Notes under the pieces: generated by a model
What the model was told of the DNA's origin: nothing
Seen by the model: the letters and a program-made list of their open reading frames with translations, nothing else
The model's database searches: none
Assembly (NCBI GenBank): GCA_026129905.1
Contig: JAHCHE010000008.1
Location: forward strand, 186,001 to 250,000
Reading direction: 5' to 3'
DNA length: 64,000 bases
Origin: Bryobacteraceae bacterium
Lineage (GTDB): Bacteria > Acidobacteriota > Terriglobia > Bryobacterales > Bryobacteraceae
Part shown: positions 15,766 through 24,028 of the stretch, piece by piece
How the letters are laid out: each line of letters starts with the position of its first letter
Position numbering within the stretch: position 1 is the stretch's first letter
Program-made: the position numbers and the translations under genes

Positions 15766-17499
15766 TCAATACTCCTCGAAGCTCCCGGCCGGGACGCCGT
15801 TGTCCTGGGTCATCTTCGACAGGTTGCCCAGCGACTCCTCATGGTGAACCGCCGGCGGGCGATGCTTCGCCTTTCGGGCAACTCCCTTCGCCGCCGCCGG
15901 AGCGGCGCGGTGAACAGGTCCCGGTCCGCGATTCGCGCCTCCCCGCCGGCTCTGGTTCCCGAGCTCGAACTTGGCCACGAGCGCCTGCAACTGCTCGGCG
16001 TGCGACGACAGCGATTGCGCCGTGGAAGAGAGTTCCTCCGTCTGCGCCGAATTCTGTTGCGTCACCTGGTCCATCTGCGCCATCGCCTTGGTCACCTGCT
16101 CGATGCCGGTGGCCTGTTCCTGCGACGCGGCGGCGATTTCGGCGACGATGTCGGTCACGCGCTTGACGCTGGAGACGATCTCCTGCAATGTGCGCCCGGA
16201 GTTGTTCACCAGCTCCGAGCCGTTCTCCACCTTGCGCACCGAATCCTGAATCAGCGCCTTGATCTCCTTGGCCGCCGTGGCGCTGCGTTGCGCCAAGTTG
16301 CGGACTTCCGATGCCACCACCGCGAAGCCGCGCCCCTGCTCGCCGGCGCGCGCCGCTTCCACGGCCGCGTTGAGCGCCAGCAGGTTGGTCTGGAATGCGA
16401 TCTCGTCGATGGTGGTGATGATATCGGCGATCCGCTTGGAGGAGGCGTTGATCTCCCCCATCGCCGTCACGGCCGAGCCCACTACCTGGCCGCCCTTTTC
16501 GGCGGTCTCGCGCGCGCCGGCCGCCAGTTGATTCGCCTGCTTAGCGTTTTCGGCGTTCTGCCGCACCGTAGACGTGATCTCTTCCAGCGTCGCCGAGGTC
16601 TCTTCCTGACTCGACGCCTGCTCCTGCGCACCGCTCGAAAGCTCCTCAGAGGCGGATGCCAGCTCCTGCGCCGCCGACGAGACGCTGTCCGCCGAACCCG
16701 ACACCTGGGTGAGCGCATCGCGCATTCCGCCGACCGCCTCGTTAAGCGCCGCCGCCATCTGGCCGATCTCGTCTTTCGTCTCCACGTCGAGCGAGCGCGT
16801 CAGATCGCCTCCCGCAACCGCGCCGAGGACTTTCACGGTCTCCGCCAGCGGATGCGAGATGAGCCGCGCCAGGAAATAGCCCAGCACGACCGCCAGGAGA
16901 ACGGCCCCCGCGATGACCGCGAGCATCACGTTGCGAGCCGAACCGTATAGCAGATCGCTGGCGGTATAGGCTTCCTTGGCGAGCGCTTCTTTGGACTGCA
17001 CGGCCGCCTCGACGGCTTCGCCGGCCCGGTCGGCCGCTGCGCGGGCCCCTCGAAGCCGCTCGACCGCCTCCTTGTTCTGATTAGCGAGCGCGAGCCGGAG
17101 CACGTCCTGGGCCGCGGATCGATATTCGGCCATCGCCGCTTTAATTTTCGCGATCGCCGCTTTGCCCTCTTCGGTGACAAACGTCTTCTCAGCGCGCGTC
17201 ACAGCTTCCTCCATCGCCGCGAGCCGCGCCTGGACCATTTCGGCGTCCCGGCGCATGTCCTGTTCATCCGTGTCGAGGATCGCCTGGCGGAGTTCGCGGG
17301 CAGCGCCCATGAACTGAATGTTCACGTCCTTAATGGCGGAGACTCCTGTGAGATCCCGCTCGTACATCGTGTTCAGCATGTCGTTAATTCTTGTCATGCT
17401 GGTCAAACCCTGATAGCCGACAAACGCCATCAGCACGGCCAGAAGCCCAAAACCCAGCATGAGCTTGGTAACGGTTGTTCTGTCTTTGAACCACTTCAT
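15766..17499 (-). CDS. Methyl-accepting chemotaxis protein
   Basis: I chose the ATG at 17499 with GGAG upstream; it gives the usual opening MKWFKDRTTVTKLMLGFG. A GTG at 17550 overlapping the cheW stop is a less likely alternative. The 577-residue receptor has a transmembrane segment at about 14-34, a four-helix periplasmic sensor to about 185, and a second membrane segment (VMLAVIAGAVLLAVVLGYFL). A HAMP domain and a signalling domain with the hairpin tip IAFQTNLLALNAAVEAARAG follow. The extreme C-terminus is SFEEY after a flexible linker, fitting the CheR/CheB tether consensus. The ligand is unknown. Confidence 0.96.
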   Translation of the reverse strand: MKWFKDRTTVTKLMLGFGLLAVLMAFVGYQGLTSMTRINDMLNTMYERDLTGVSAIKDVNIQFMGAARELRQAILDTDEQDMRRDAEMVQARLAAMEEAVTRAEKTFVTEEGKAAIAKIKAAMAEYRSAAQDVLRLALANQNKEAVERLRGARAAADRAGEAVEAAVQSKEALAKEAYTASDLLYGSARNVMLAVIAGAVLLAVVLGYFLARLISHPLAETVKVLGAVAGGDLTRSLDVETKDEIGQMAAALNEAVGGMRDALTQVSGSADSVSSAAQELASASEELSSGAQEQASSQEETSATLEEITSTVRQNAENAKQANQLAAGARETAEKGGQVVGSAVTAMGEINASSKRIADIITTIDEIAFQTNLLALNAAVEAARAGEQGRGFAVVASEVRNLAQRSATAAKEIKALIQDSVRKVENGSELVNNSGRTLQEIVSSVKRVTDIVAEIAAASQEQATGIEQVTKAMAQMDQVTQQNSAQTEELSSTAQSLSSHAEQLQALVAKFELGNQSRRGGANRGPGPVHRAAPAAAKGVARKAKHRPPAVHHEESLGNLSKMTQDNGVPAGSFEEY

Positions 17500-17546
17500 T
17501 TCGTTAACTCCATTGATGAAAATCTTTCCGCGTCCGCGCGCCTGCC

Positions 17547-18035
17547 TCACGCGGCCGAGGTGAGCGAACTCATTTCTTCAGCGCTCAGCAGTTTCTCGAT
17601 GTCAAGCAGGACCACGAGTTTCTCGCCGACTGTCGCCATGCCGCCGATGAAGCGCACGTCGGCGCGCGCGCCAAGATCGGGCGTCTCGCGAATCTGTGAG
17701 GCGGCGACGTCAAGCACATCGGAAACAGCGTCGACTACAACGCCGATCACTTTGTCGCGAACGGTGACGACGATGATTACCGTGAACTTGTCGTACGCCT
17801 GTTCCTCCATCGAGAACTTCACCCGGAGGTCGACCACCGGAATGACGGTTCCCCTCAGATTCATGACGCCTCGGATGTAAGGGGGGGTGTTGGGAATCGG
17901 GGTGATGCCCGTATATCCCTTGATCTCCTGCACCTTCAGGATCTCGATCCCGTACTCCTCGCTTCCGAGCGTGAAGGTGAGGTACTGGTTGACTTGGGTT
18001 CCTGTCTCGGTCCCAAGCGTTGCTGCCGTTGTCAT
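17547..18035 (-). CDS. cheW: Chemotaxis coupling protein CheW
   Basis: The 162-residue protein is a single CheW domain (QYLTFTLGSEEYGIEILKV, then PNTPPYIRGVMNLRGTVIPV). It links receptors to the CheA kinase in the cytoplasmic array. The ribosome binding site GGAGGAG is excellent and is preceded at once by the hairpin at 18048-18064. It lies between cheA and the receptor gene in the same transcript. Confidence 0.96.
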   Translation of the reverse strand: MTTAATLGTETGTQVNQYLTFTLGSEEYGIEILKVQEIKGYTGITPIPNTPPYIRGVMNLRGTVIPVVDLRVKFSMEEQAYDKFTVIIVVTVRDKVIGVVVDAVSDVLDVAASQIRETPDLGARADVRFIGGMATVGEKLVVLLDIEKLLSAEEMSSLTSAA

Positions 18036-18047
18036 CTCCTACTCCTC

Positions 18048-18064
18048 CGCGGATCGAATCCGCG
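18048..18064 (-). promoter_or_regulatory. Hairpin abutting the cheW ribosome binding site
   Basis: CGCGGAT and ATCCGCG form a perfect seven-base inverted repeat with a three-base loop. In the mRNA its 3' arm ends exactly where the GGAGGAG site of cheW begins. It could stabilise the downstream transcript or set the level of CheW relative to CheA. Confidence 0.5.
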
Positions 18065-18075
18065 CAAATCGCCTT

Positions 18076-20013
18076 TCACCGATCGATCACGCCGCGCGCG
18101 TTCCTGGCCATCTGCGCCAGGCCGGCGACATCCAGAATCAGGGCGGCGCGGCCGTCGCCCAGTATGGTGGCGCCGACCACGCCCTCCACCTTCCGGAAGT
18201 TGGATTCCAGGCTCTTGATCACCACCTGCTGCTGGCCGAGCAGTTCGTCCACCAGCAGCGCCAGCCGCCGCCCGTGGTTCTCCACCAGGACCAGCAACCC
18301 GCGGGTGGCATCCGTCACTTCCGTCGGCACGTTGAGCAGCCGGTGCAGCCGGACCAGCGGAAGCGGCTCGCCCCGCATGATCACGACCTCTCCCTGGCCG
18401 GCCATCGAATTGAGCTGCGCGGCGGTAGGACGCACGGATTCGAGAATGGCGACCAGCGGCAGGATGTACGTCTGCTCGCCGACGCGGAGCAGCAATCCAT
18501 CGAGTATCGCCAGCGTCAAGGGCAGTTTGATGCGAACCGAGGTCCCGCGGCCGGGCGCGCTCGAAATCGAAACCGCGCCGTTCATTCCTTCGACGGTCCG
18601 CTTGACTACGTCCATGCCGACGCCGCGCCCGGAGATGCTGCTCACCTGTTCGGCCGTCGAGAATCCGGGCTCGAACAGCATGGCGTGGATCTGCTCTTCC
18701 GAGGCGGGCTGGTCTTCCGCCAGCAGCCCCCGCTCGACGGCTTTCCTGCGGATTTTGGCCGCATCCAGACCGCGGCCGTCGTCCGACGCCTCGACGATGA
18801 CGTTGCCGCCCTGGTGAAACGCATGCAGCCGGATCGCGCCCTGCTCGGGCTTGCCGGCGGCGCGCCGCTCTTCGGGCGGCTCCAGTCCGTGATCCACCGC
18901 GTTCCGGATCAGGTGAGTCAGCGGGTCCCCGAGACTCTCCACCACGGCTTTGTCCAGTTCCGTCTCCTCGCCCGACATCTCCAGGACGATCCGCTTGCCG
19001 GTGGCCTCCGCGAGGTCGTGCACCAGCCGCGGGAAGCGGCTGAAGACGCTGCCGATCGGCAGCATCCGAACGCCCATGACGCGCTCCTGCAATTCGCGGG
19101 TGTAGCGCTCCATTTCCGAAAACGCCTCCTGGAGCCGCAGCAAGGAGGAAGCCGTGAAATTGTTCAGGATCTCGGCCGCCATCGACTGTGCGATCACCAG
19201 TTCGCCTACCAGGTCAACCAGTTTGTCCACTTTTTCCGTGGTCACGCGGATCGACGTCGAGTCGCGAACCGGGGCGCGAACGGAGGGCGCTGAAAGCGCC
19301 GGCCGCGCCGTCTCCGGCTCGACCTCCACGCGGGCGCCGTCCTCGACGAACGCGAAGACGTCGCGCAGATCCTCGGCGGACTTCTCCGATCGCAAGCGCA
19401 GATCCCAGCCCAGGTAGCAGATCTCCGGGTCGAGTTGGGCAAGCGGCGGCAGCCGCGATAGGTCAACGCGGAGCTCCTGGACTTCGCCCGCCCGCTCGAG
19501 TTCCCGCAGTACCAGCACGGGGTCCATTCCCTGGAGGAAGATTTCCGGAGCGGGGACAAAGCGAATACGATACGGCCGCGCGGCGGAATCGTCCACCCGC
19601 GCTACGGCGGGCGCATTCGGCGCCCAGTCCGCGCGCTGAGCCACCACCAGTTGCGCCGCGCTTTCCTCGACGCCGGCCGGCGGTGGTCCGCCGGTCCTGG
19701 CCGCCGCCAGCAACTCGCGAAGCACATCCACCGACCGCAGCAGCAGGGCCGCCCGCGCCGCAGTGGGCTCGATCCGGCCGGCCCGCATGCCTTCCAGCAG
19801 CGTTTCCAGCGCGTGGGTGAACTTGGCGATATCGTCGAAGCCAAACGTGCCGCTGGCGCCCTTGATCGAGTGGGCGCAGCGAAAAATCGCGTTCAGGGAT
19901 TCGGCGTCCCCTCCGCCCTGCTCCAGCCGCAGCAACTCCGCCTCCATCGTGGCGGCGTGCTCTTCGGCCTCCTGGAAGAACGTGTCCCGAAAACGGCTGA
20001 TGTCGAACTCCAT
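18076..20013 (-). CDS. cheA: Chemotaxis histidine kinase CheA
   Basis: The 645-residue protein has an HPt domain with phospho-acceptor His48 (CAHSIKGASG). A P2-like docking domain (about 145-235; YRIRFVPAPEIFLQGMDP, LDPEICYLGWDL) and a dimerisation helix pair (KVDKLVDLVGELVIAQS) follow. The kinase domain has the N box LIRNAVDHGLEPP, the DDGRGLD box and the SGRGVGMDVV box, and a CheW-like C-terminal domain completes it. It autophosphorylates in response to receptors and passes phosphate to CheY and CheB. All catalytic boxes look intact. Confidence 0.97.
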   Translation of the reverse strand: MEFDISRFRDTFFQEAEEHAATMEAELLRLEQGGGDAESLNAIFRCAHSIKGASGTFGFDDIAKFTHALETLLEGMRAGRIEPTAARAALLLRSVDVLRELLAAARTGGPPPAGVEESAAQLVVAQRADWAPNAPAVARVDDSAARPYRIRFVPAPEIFLQGMDPVLVLRELERAGEVQELRVDLSRLPPLAQLDPEICYLGWDLRLRSEKSAEDLRDVFAFVEDGARVEVEPETARPALSAPSVRAPVRDSTSIRVTTEKVDKLVDLVGELVIAQSMAAEILNNFTASSLLRLQEAFSEMERYTRELQERVMGVRMLPIGSVFSRFPRLVHDLAEATGKRIVLEMSGEETELDKAVVESLGDPLTHLIRNAVDHGLEPPEERRAAGKPEQGAIRLHAFHQGGNVIVEASDDGRGLDAAKIRRKAVERGLLAEDQPASEEQIHAMLFEPGFSTAEQVSSISGRGVGMDVVKRTVEGMNGAVSISSAPGRGTSVRIKLPLTLAILDGLLLRVGEQTYILPLVAILESVRPTAAQLNSMAGQGEVVIMRGEPLPLVRLHRLLNVPTEVTDATRGLLVLVENHGRRLALLVDELLGQQQVVIKSLESNFRKVEGVVGATILGDGRAALILDVAGLAQMARNARGVIDR

Positions 20014-20022
20014 GCGCTTACC

Positions 20023-20388
20023 TCACGGGAGGACCCTTCCGATCACTTCCAGCAGCTTGCCCGGGTGGAACGGCTTGACGATCCAGCCGGTAGCTCCAGC
20101 CGCTTTGCCCTCCTGTTTCTTGGAAGCCTGGCTTTCTGTGGTCAGCATCAGCACCGGCGTGTACTTGCTCGACGGACGGCTGCGGAGATTTCGGATGAAC
20201 GCGATGCCGTCCATGCGCGGCATGTTGAGGTCGGTGATGATCAGATCCACCCTTCCGTCATCGAGCTTGTGCAGCCCTTCCTGCCCGTCGCCGGCTTCAA
20301 TTACCGAGAACCCCGCCTCCCTCAGCGTGAAAGACACCAACTGCCTGATGGAAACCGAATCGTCTACGATCAATGCCGTCCTTCCCAT
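20023..20388 (-). CDS. cheY: CheY-like single-domain response regulator
   Basis: This is a 121-residue receiver domain with the acidic pair Asp9-Asp10, phospho-acceptor Asp53 (ITDLNMP), a Thr in MLTTES, and Lys105 (IVKPF). It has no output domain. Placed nine bases upstream of cheA, it is the natural phosphate acceptor of this pathway. The output target (flagellar motor, pilus or other) is not encoded nearby. The symbol cheY reflects position and architecture. Confidence 0.92.
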   Translation of the reverse strand: MGRTALIVDDSVSIRQLVSFTLREAGFSVIEAGDGQEGLHKLDDGRVDLIITDLNMPRMDGIAFIRNLRSRPSSKYTPVLMLTTESQASKKQEGKAAGATGWIVKPFHPGKLLEVIGRVLP

Positions 20389-20421
20389 TGCGCGATCTCC
20401 CGGCCGCCGGACGCGCCGGCG

Positions 20422-21459
20422 CTAAAACAGCTCCACGTCTCCTCCGTCGTCGGCGCCGGCCGCAACGCCACTGGTCTCCCGTTCCAGCACCGACCGCTCA
20501 GCGGCCATGGTGTAGGAACTCCTCATGTCATCGGCGACCCGGCGGCGCCGTTCGGCCAGTTCGGCCGTCATGTGCGGCGAGCCATGGCCCTCATACGCCG
20601 TGCCGAGCGCCTCGAGCGTCTCGACGACGTGCCCGATCCGTTGTTTCACCCGGTCCTGAAACTGAAGCGCCACCACCGCTTTCGTGATGTCCTCGGCCAG
20701 TTGCTCGCTGCAATCGGTCACCTCCGCCAGCGAGCGGCGCATTTCCTCGTGCGAACGGCCCAGTCCATCGAGCGCCGTCTCCAATTCCTTGCGGCTCGCC
20801 GCAGCCCGCTCCTCGTCGGCGGCGATGATCGCCCGGAAATCCGCCGCCGTCACCTTGACCGTCTCTCCAAGTTGGCGCGCGATGTCGCTGACCTGTTCGG
20901 TGAGTTCCGACGAGCGGAGCGCTTGGAGGGAAATCTCGTCTGCCACCACGCCGAATCCGCTTCCCAACTCCCCGACATGCACGGCTTGGATCTTCGCGTT
21001 CAGCGCCATCAGCTTGTTCGAGAACGCGATCCGGTCCACTTCCGCCAGTACCTTGACAACACGCCCCATGGCGGCATCCACGTCCTCCAGGTGCTGGATC
21101 GCCTTTAGAAACAGCTCCGAACCGCGATCGAGACGCTCCAGTTGACGGGTCAGCGTCTGGCGGAATGTCTCCAGCATCTGCTCCACCGCGCCATCGCCAT
21201 TGGCCTCGCCGGCCAAAAGGCGCGATGCGCGCTTCACCGTGTCCCGCGCCTGCGCGGCCATGCCGTGGAAGCCGCCGCAAACGGAGACGACTGCTTCCTC
21301 CACCTGCTCGGCGGTCTCCCGCAATTGAGCGGAAAGAACCGGGAGCACCGGGAGATCCCCGCCCGCGGCGTCGCGGCCATTGGCTGTTCCAGGCCGTAGA
21401 ATCCTCTTCGCGAGCCGCCGCAGCGGACGTAACGCCGGGATTTTCATCGCGAAATGCAC
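20422..21459 (-). CDS. Soluble receptor-like signalling protein with CheZ-like FQDxxxQ motif
   Basis: The 345-residue protein has no membrane segment. Residues about 141-190 resemble a receptor hairpin tip (VDRIAFSNKLMALNAKIQAV, then GFGVVADEI), though degenerate. A C-terminal helix contains LQFQDRVKQRIG, with Asp269 and Gln273 four residues apart. That spacing matches the catalytic Asp and Gln of CheZ, which dephosphorylates CheY. The operon has no separate CheZ, CheC or CheX. It may be a combined array component and CheY-P phosphatase; this is inference. A GTG at 21459 directly follows the upstream TAA; an ATG at 21447 is the alternative start. Confidence 0.75.
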   Translation of the reverse strand: MHFAMKIPALRPLRRLAKRILRPGTANGRDAAGGDLPVLPVLSAQLRETAEQVEEAVVSVCGGFHGMAAQARDTVKRASRLLAGEANGDGAVEQMLETFRQTLTRQLERLDRGSELFLKAIQHLEDVDAAMGRVVKVLAEVDRIAFSNKLMALNAKIQAVHVGELGSGFGVVADEISLQALRSSELTEQVSDIARQLGETVKVTAADFRAIIAADEERAAASRKELETALDGLGRSHEEMRRSLAEVTDCSEQLAEDITKAVVALQFQDRVKQRIGHVVETLEALGTAYEGHGSPHMTAELAERRRRVADDMRSSYTMAAERSVLERETSGVAAGADDGGDVELF

Positions 21460-21843
21460 TTAGCGTCTAGAACGATCAAGAATCTCCGCGAGGCCGGCGG
21501 AGGCGACGTGTTGGCGTACTCTGGGAGGCATCTCGCCGATCTCCAGCGCCCTGCCGTCGGTCGCGAGCGCCGCGTCGAGCGCCAGGACGATCTGTAGAGC
21601 GCTTAGGTCGACGTGATCCGCTTCGGACCAGTCGAGGCGGACAGCTTTCGTCGAGCTGGCGGCCTGGCGCGCCGCATCAAGGACCGCTTCCGACGCCCCG
21701 ATGTCGACGGCGCCACACAGCCGGATCAGAATCTCCGCTTCGGATTCGACCAGGCGGATCGGCGCAAGGTCCAAACGGTCCCTCGCCTCCGATCTCGACT
21801 CCGGTGTAATACGTGACGTCACCAGTTTTCTTATCGTCATCAC
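21460..21843 (-). CDS. STAS-domain protein, first gene of che operon
   Basis: The 127-residue protein has a STAS fold in residues about 35-120 (EAEILIRLCGAVDIGASEAV, then HVDLSALQIVLALDAAL), with a Ser in the position phosphorylated in anti-sigma antagonists. It is fused to nothing else. The next gene starts at the base after its stop codon. STAS proteins at the head of chemotaxis operons are known but not well understood. The start ATG at 21843 is followed by a second ATG. Confidence 0.75.
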   Translation of the reverse strand: MMTIRKLVTSRITPESRSEARDRLDLAPIRLVESEAEILIRLCGAVDIGASEAVLDAARQAASSTKAVRLDWSEADHVDLSALQIVLALDAALATDGRALEIGEMPPRVRQHVASAGLAEILDRSRR

Positions 21844-21958
21844 CGCGACAAGACATTACAAAACACTTGCAATAGCCGGAAATCGACCCAAACTTGTACG
21901 GCAAATACCTACGAATTCAAGGTGAGGACGCGGGCGTAAGGCGAGGCGAGCACAGCAG

Positions 21959-23047
21959 TTGGCCCCCCCCCGCCGGAGATGGTACCTTAGAGTAATCTTG
22001 GCCACCGCCGCTGCTTCCCTGGATCAGGCTCCGGTCCGGTTTGTCTCCCGGTGGATTGTCGGCCGGGGCGTGGATCTGTCGCTGGTCATCGGCAGCGCGG
22101 CGGCGGGTTATCTGTACCTGGCGCTGAATCTGCTGTTCCAGGTTCCTATCACGTTTCTGTGGTGGTTCTGGTCCATCGGATTCGACGGGACGCACATTTT
22201 CGCGACCGCTTCCAGAACCTACTTCGACCGGAACGCGCGCCGTTCCGAGCGGCGGCTGCTGCTTGGAAGCCTCGTCTTTTTCTTCTCCATCGGACCGGCA
22301 TTTGTGCTGGCGGGCCAAGTGAAAATTCTCGCCGTGCTGGTTGGAGCCTGGGCGTATTATCACGTGCTGCGGCAGCATTACGGTTTTGTGATGCTGTACA
22401 AGGTCGGCAACCGTGATCTCGACGCCGAGGACAACCGGCTGGACGCGCGCTTTCTGTACCTGCTGTTGGCCGCGCCGCCGTTCCACCGGTTCTTCGTGCA
22501 TCATCCGGAGGAACTGGGACTGCCGAAATCGATGGCGCTCGAGACGGCGCTGCCGCTGGCCGAGCCGGCGATGTGGGCCGGCGTTATCGCACTGACGGCG
22601 GCCTACCTGTGGCGGCAACTGGGCCGCTGGCGGCGGCGCGAGCCTCTGAACGCGCCGAAACTGCTGCTGATGGCGGCGGTGATTCCGCTTCACTGGCTGA
22701 CGTTCGCCTTCATGAGCTGGCGCGCCGCCGTGCCCACCATCACCATCGTTCACAACCTGCAGTACCACGCGCTGGTATGGTTCCATAACCGGAACCGCTA
22801 CGGCGGGGCGCCGGCCGCGCGGGTCGGGCGAATACCGGCGGCGGTTTCCCGGAGCCTGATCGCTTACGCCGCGCTGGCCCTGGTGTTCAGCCTCGCCTAC
22901 CGCGCTCCCGGCCATGCATTGAGCCAGGCATCCGAGCTGGCGTTCGGGTTTTTCTGCGGCTTCGGCCTAACCCACTACTACCTGGACAGCAAGATCTGGC
23001 GCGTCCGCAACGACCCGTCGCTGCGCCAAGCCCTGCGGCTGGCATAA
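21959..23047 (+). CDS. Polytopic membrane protein with conserved-looking histidines, unknown
   Basis: I do not recognise the family. The frame runs from a TTG at 21959, but TTG at 21998 or a later codon may be the real start, since the first 25 residues look non-conserved. About eight hydrophobic segments occur. Histidines sit in short motifs near membrane ends: YYHVLRQHYGF, IVHNLQYHALVWFHNRN and THYYLDSKIWRVR. Paired His residues spaced by four are reminiscent of membrane metal oxygenases or hydroxylases, but the classical box set is not complete. The YihY gene follows 15 bases later. Confidence 0.7.
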   Translation: MAPPRRRWYLRVILATAAASLDQAPVRFVSRWIVGRGVDLSLVIGSAAAGYLYLALNLLFQVPITFLWWFWSIGFDGTHIFATASRTYFDRNARRSERRLLLGSLVFFFSIGPAFVLAGQVKILAVLVGAWAYYHVLRQHYGFVMLYKVGNRDLDAEDNRLDARFLYLLLAAPPFHRFFVHHPEELGLPKSMALETALPLAEPAMWAGVIALTAAYLWRQLGRWRRREPLNAPKLLLMAAVIPLHWLTFAFMSWRAAVPTITIVHNLQYHALVWFHNRNRYGGAPAARVGRIPAAVSRSLIAYAALALVFSLAYRAPGHALSQASELAFGFFCGFGLTHYYLDSKIWRVRNDPSLRQALRLA

Positions 23048-23062
23048 TCGGATATAGACCTC

Positions 23063-23941
23063 GTGATCTTTAGCGACGTACAGCGCGCACCCGGCGTCAT
23101 CGAGAGAATCGCCAATAGCTGGCGGCCGACCCTCCGGTACCTGTTTCAGGTGGAGGTGCACGTCTACGCGTTTTCGATGGCCGCCAACGTGCTCCTCTCC
23201 TTCTTTCCGCTGCTCATCGTGATGATCTCGATCTGCCGTTACATGCTGGGCTGGAAGGCGGCGGAGGAGGTGATTCTGGTGGCGCTGCAAGGCTACTTCC
23301 CGGACCCGCTCGGCAGCTTCATCCGTCGCAATCTGTTGGTGGCGGTCGGCTCGCACGGGACGTTTCCGATCATCTCGCTTCTGCTGCTGCTGTACACGGC
23401 CAACGGCATTTTTCTGCCCCTCGAAGTGGCGCTGAACCGGGCGTGGGGCATCGCCCGGAACCGCAATTACGTGAAGAACCAGGTCATCAGCTTTCTGCTG
23501 ACCTTTGCCACGGGCCTGCTGATCCTGACTTCGGTCTGCCTGGGCGTGCTGAACCGGCATCTTTTGATGGGGTTGACGGGCGCGGACTCGGCGTGGGCCG
23601 CCGCGTGGACTTTGACGGCGTTCAAAGCGGCGCTGGTTCCCATCACGGTGTTACTCCTGATCCTCATCTACCGGGTTCTGCCGAACGGAAAAGTGTCGCT
23701 GCGCGCAATCGTTCCGGTGGCCATCGTGGTGGGCTTGGCGCTGGAGGCGCTCAAGTACCTCAACGTCGTCACGTGGCCCTGGCTGCGCGCCAAACTGGCG
23801 CTGGAATATGGACCGTTCGTATACTCGGTAACCATTGTTTTGTGGGGCTTTCTGGCTGCGATGGTCGTGCTGGCGGGAGCCGAATGGGCGGCGCGAGCGG
23901 CCACTCGCCGGGAATTGCAATTGGCGCGCGAAAGCGGATAG
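23063..23941 (+). CDS. YihY/BrkB-family inner membrane protein
   Basis: The 292-residue protein has about six membrane helices and the family pattern: an N-terminal amphipathic part, FSMAANVLLSFFPLLIVMI, the YTANGIFLPLEVALNRAWG segment, and VLPNGKVSLRAIVPVAI before the last helices. YihY/BrkB proteins (once misnamed RNase BN) have no settled function. It starts with GTG 15 bases after the preceding membrane gene, suggesting one transcript. Confidence 0.85.
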   Translation: MIFSDVQRAPGVIERIANSWRPTLRYLFQVEVHVYAFSMAANVLLSFFPLLIVMISICRYMLGWKAAEEVILVALQGYFPDPLGSFIRRNLLVAVGSHGTFPIISLLLLLYTANGIFLPLEVALNRAWGIARNRNYVKNQVISFLLTFATGLLILTSVCLGVLNRHLLMGLTGADSAWAAAWTLTAFKAALVPITVLLLILIYRVLPNGKVSLRAIVPVAIVVGLALEALKYLNVVTWPWLRAKLALEYGPFVYSVTIVLWGFLAAMVVLAGAEWAARAATRRELQLARESG

Positions 23942-24028
23942 ACTCAAGGTGGAGAAATCCAGAGCGATCCCCCTCCGCGCGGCCACCCGCCCGGAGAGAC
24001 GATTTCCTTAATCTTGCGAGGTACGCCA

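Noticed and set aside
21850-21958. Sigma-54 or sigma-28 promoter ahead of the che operon
   Set aside because: TTGAAT and GG/GC elements are present but the spacings do not fit either class, so no promoter is called.
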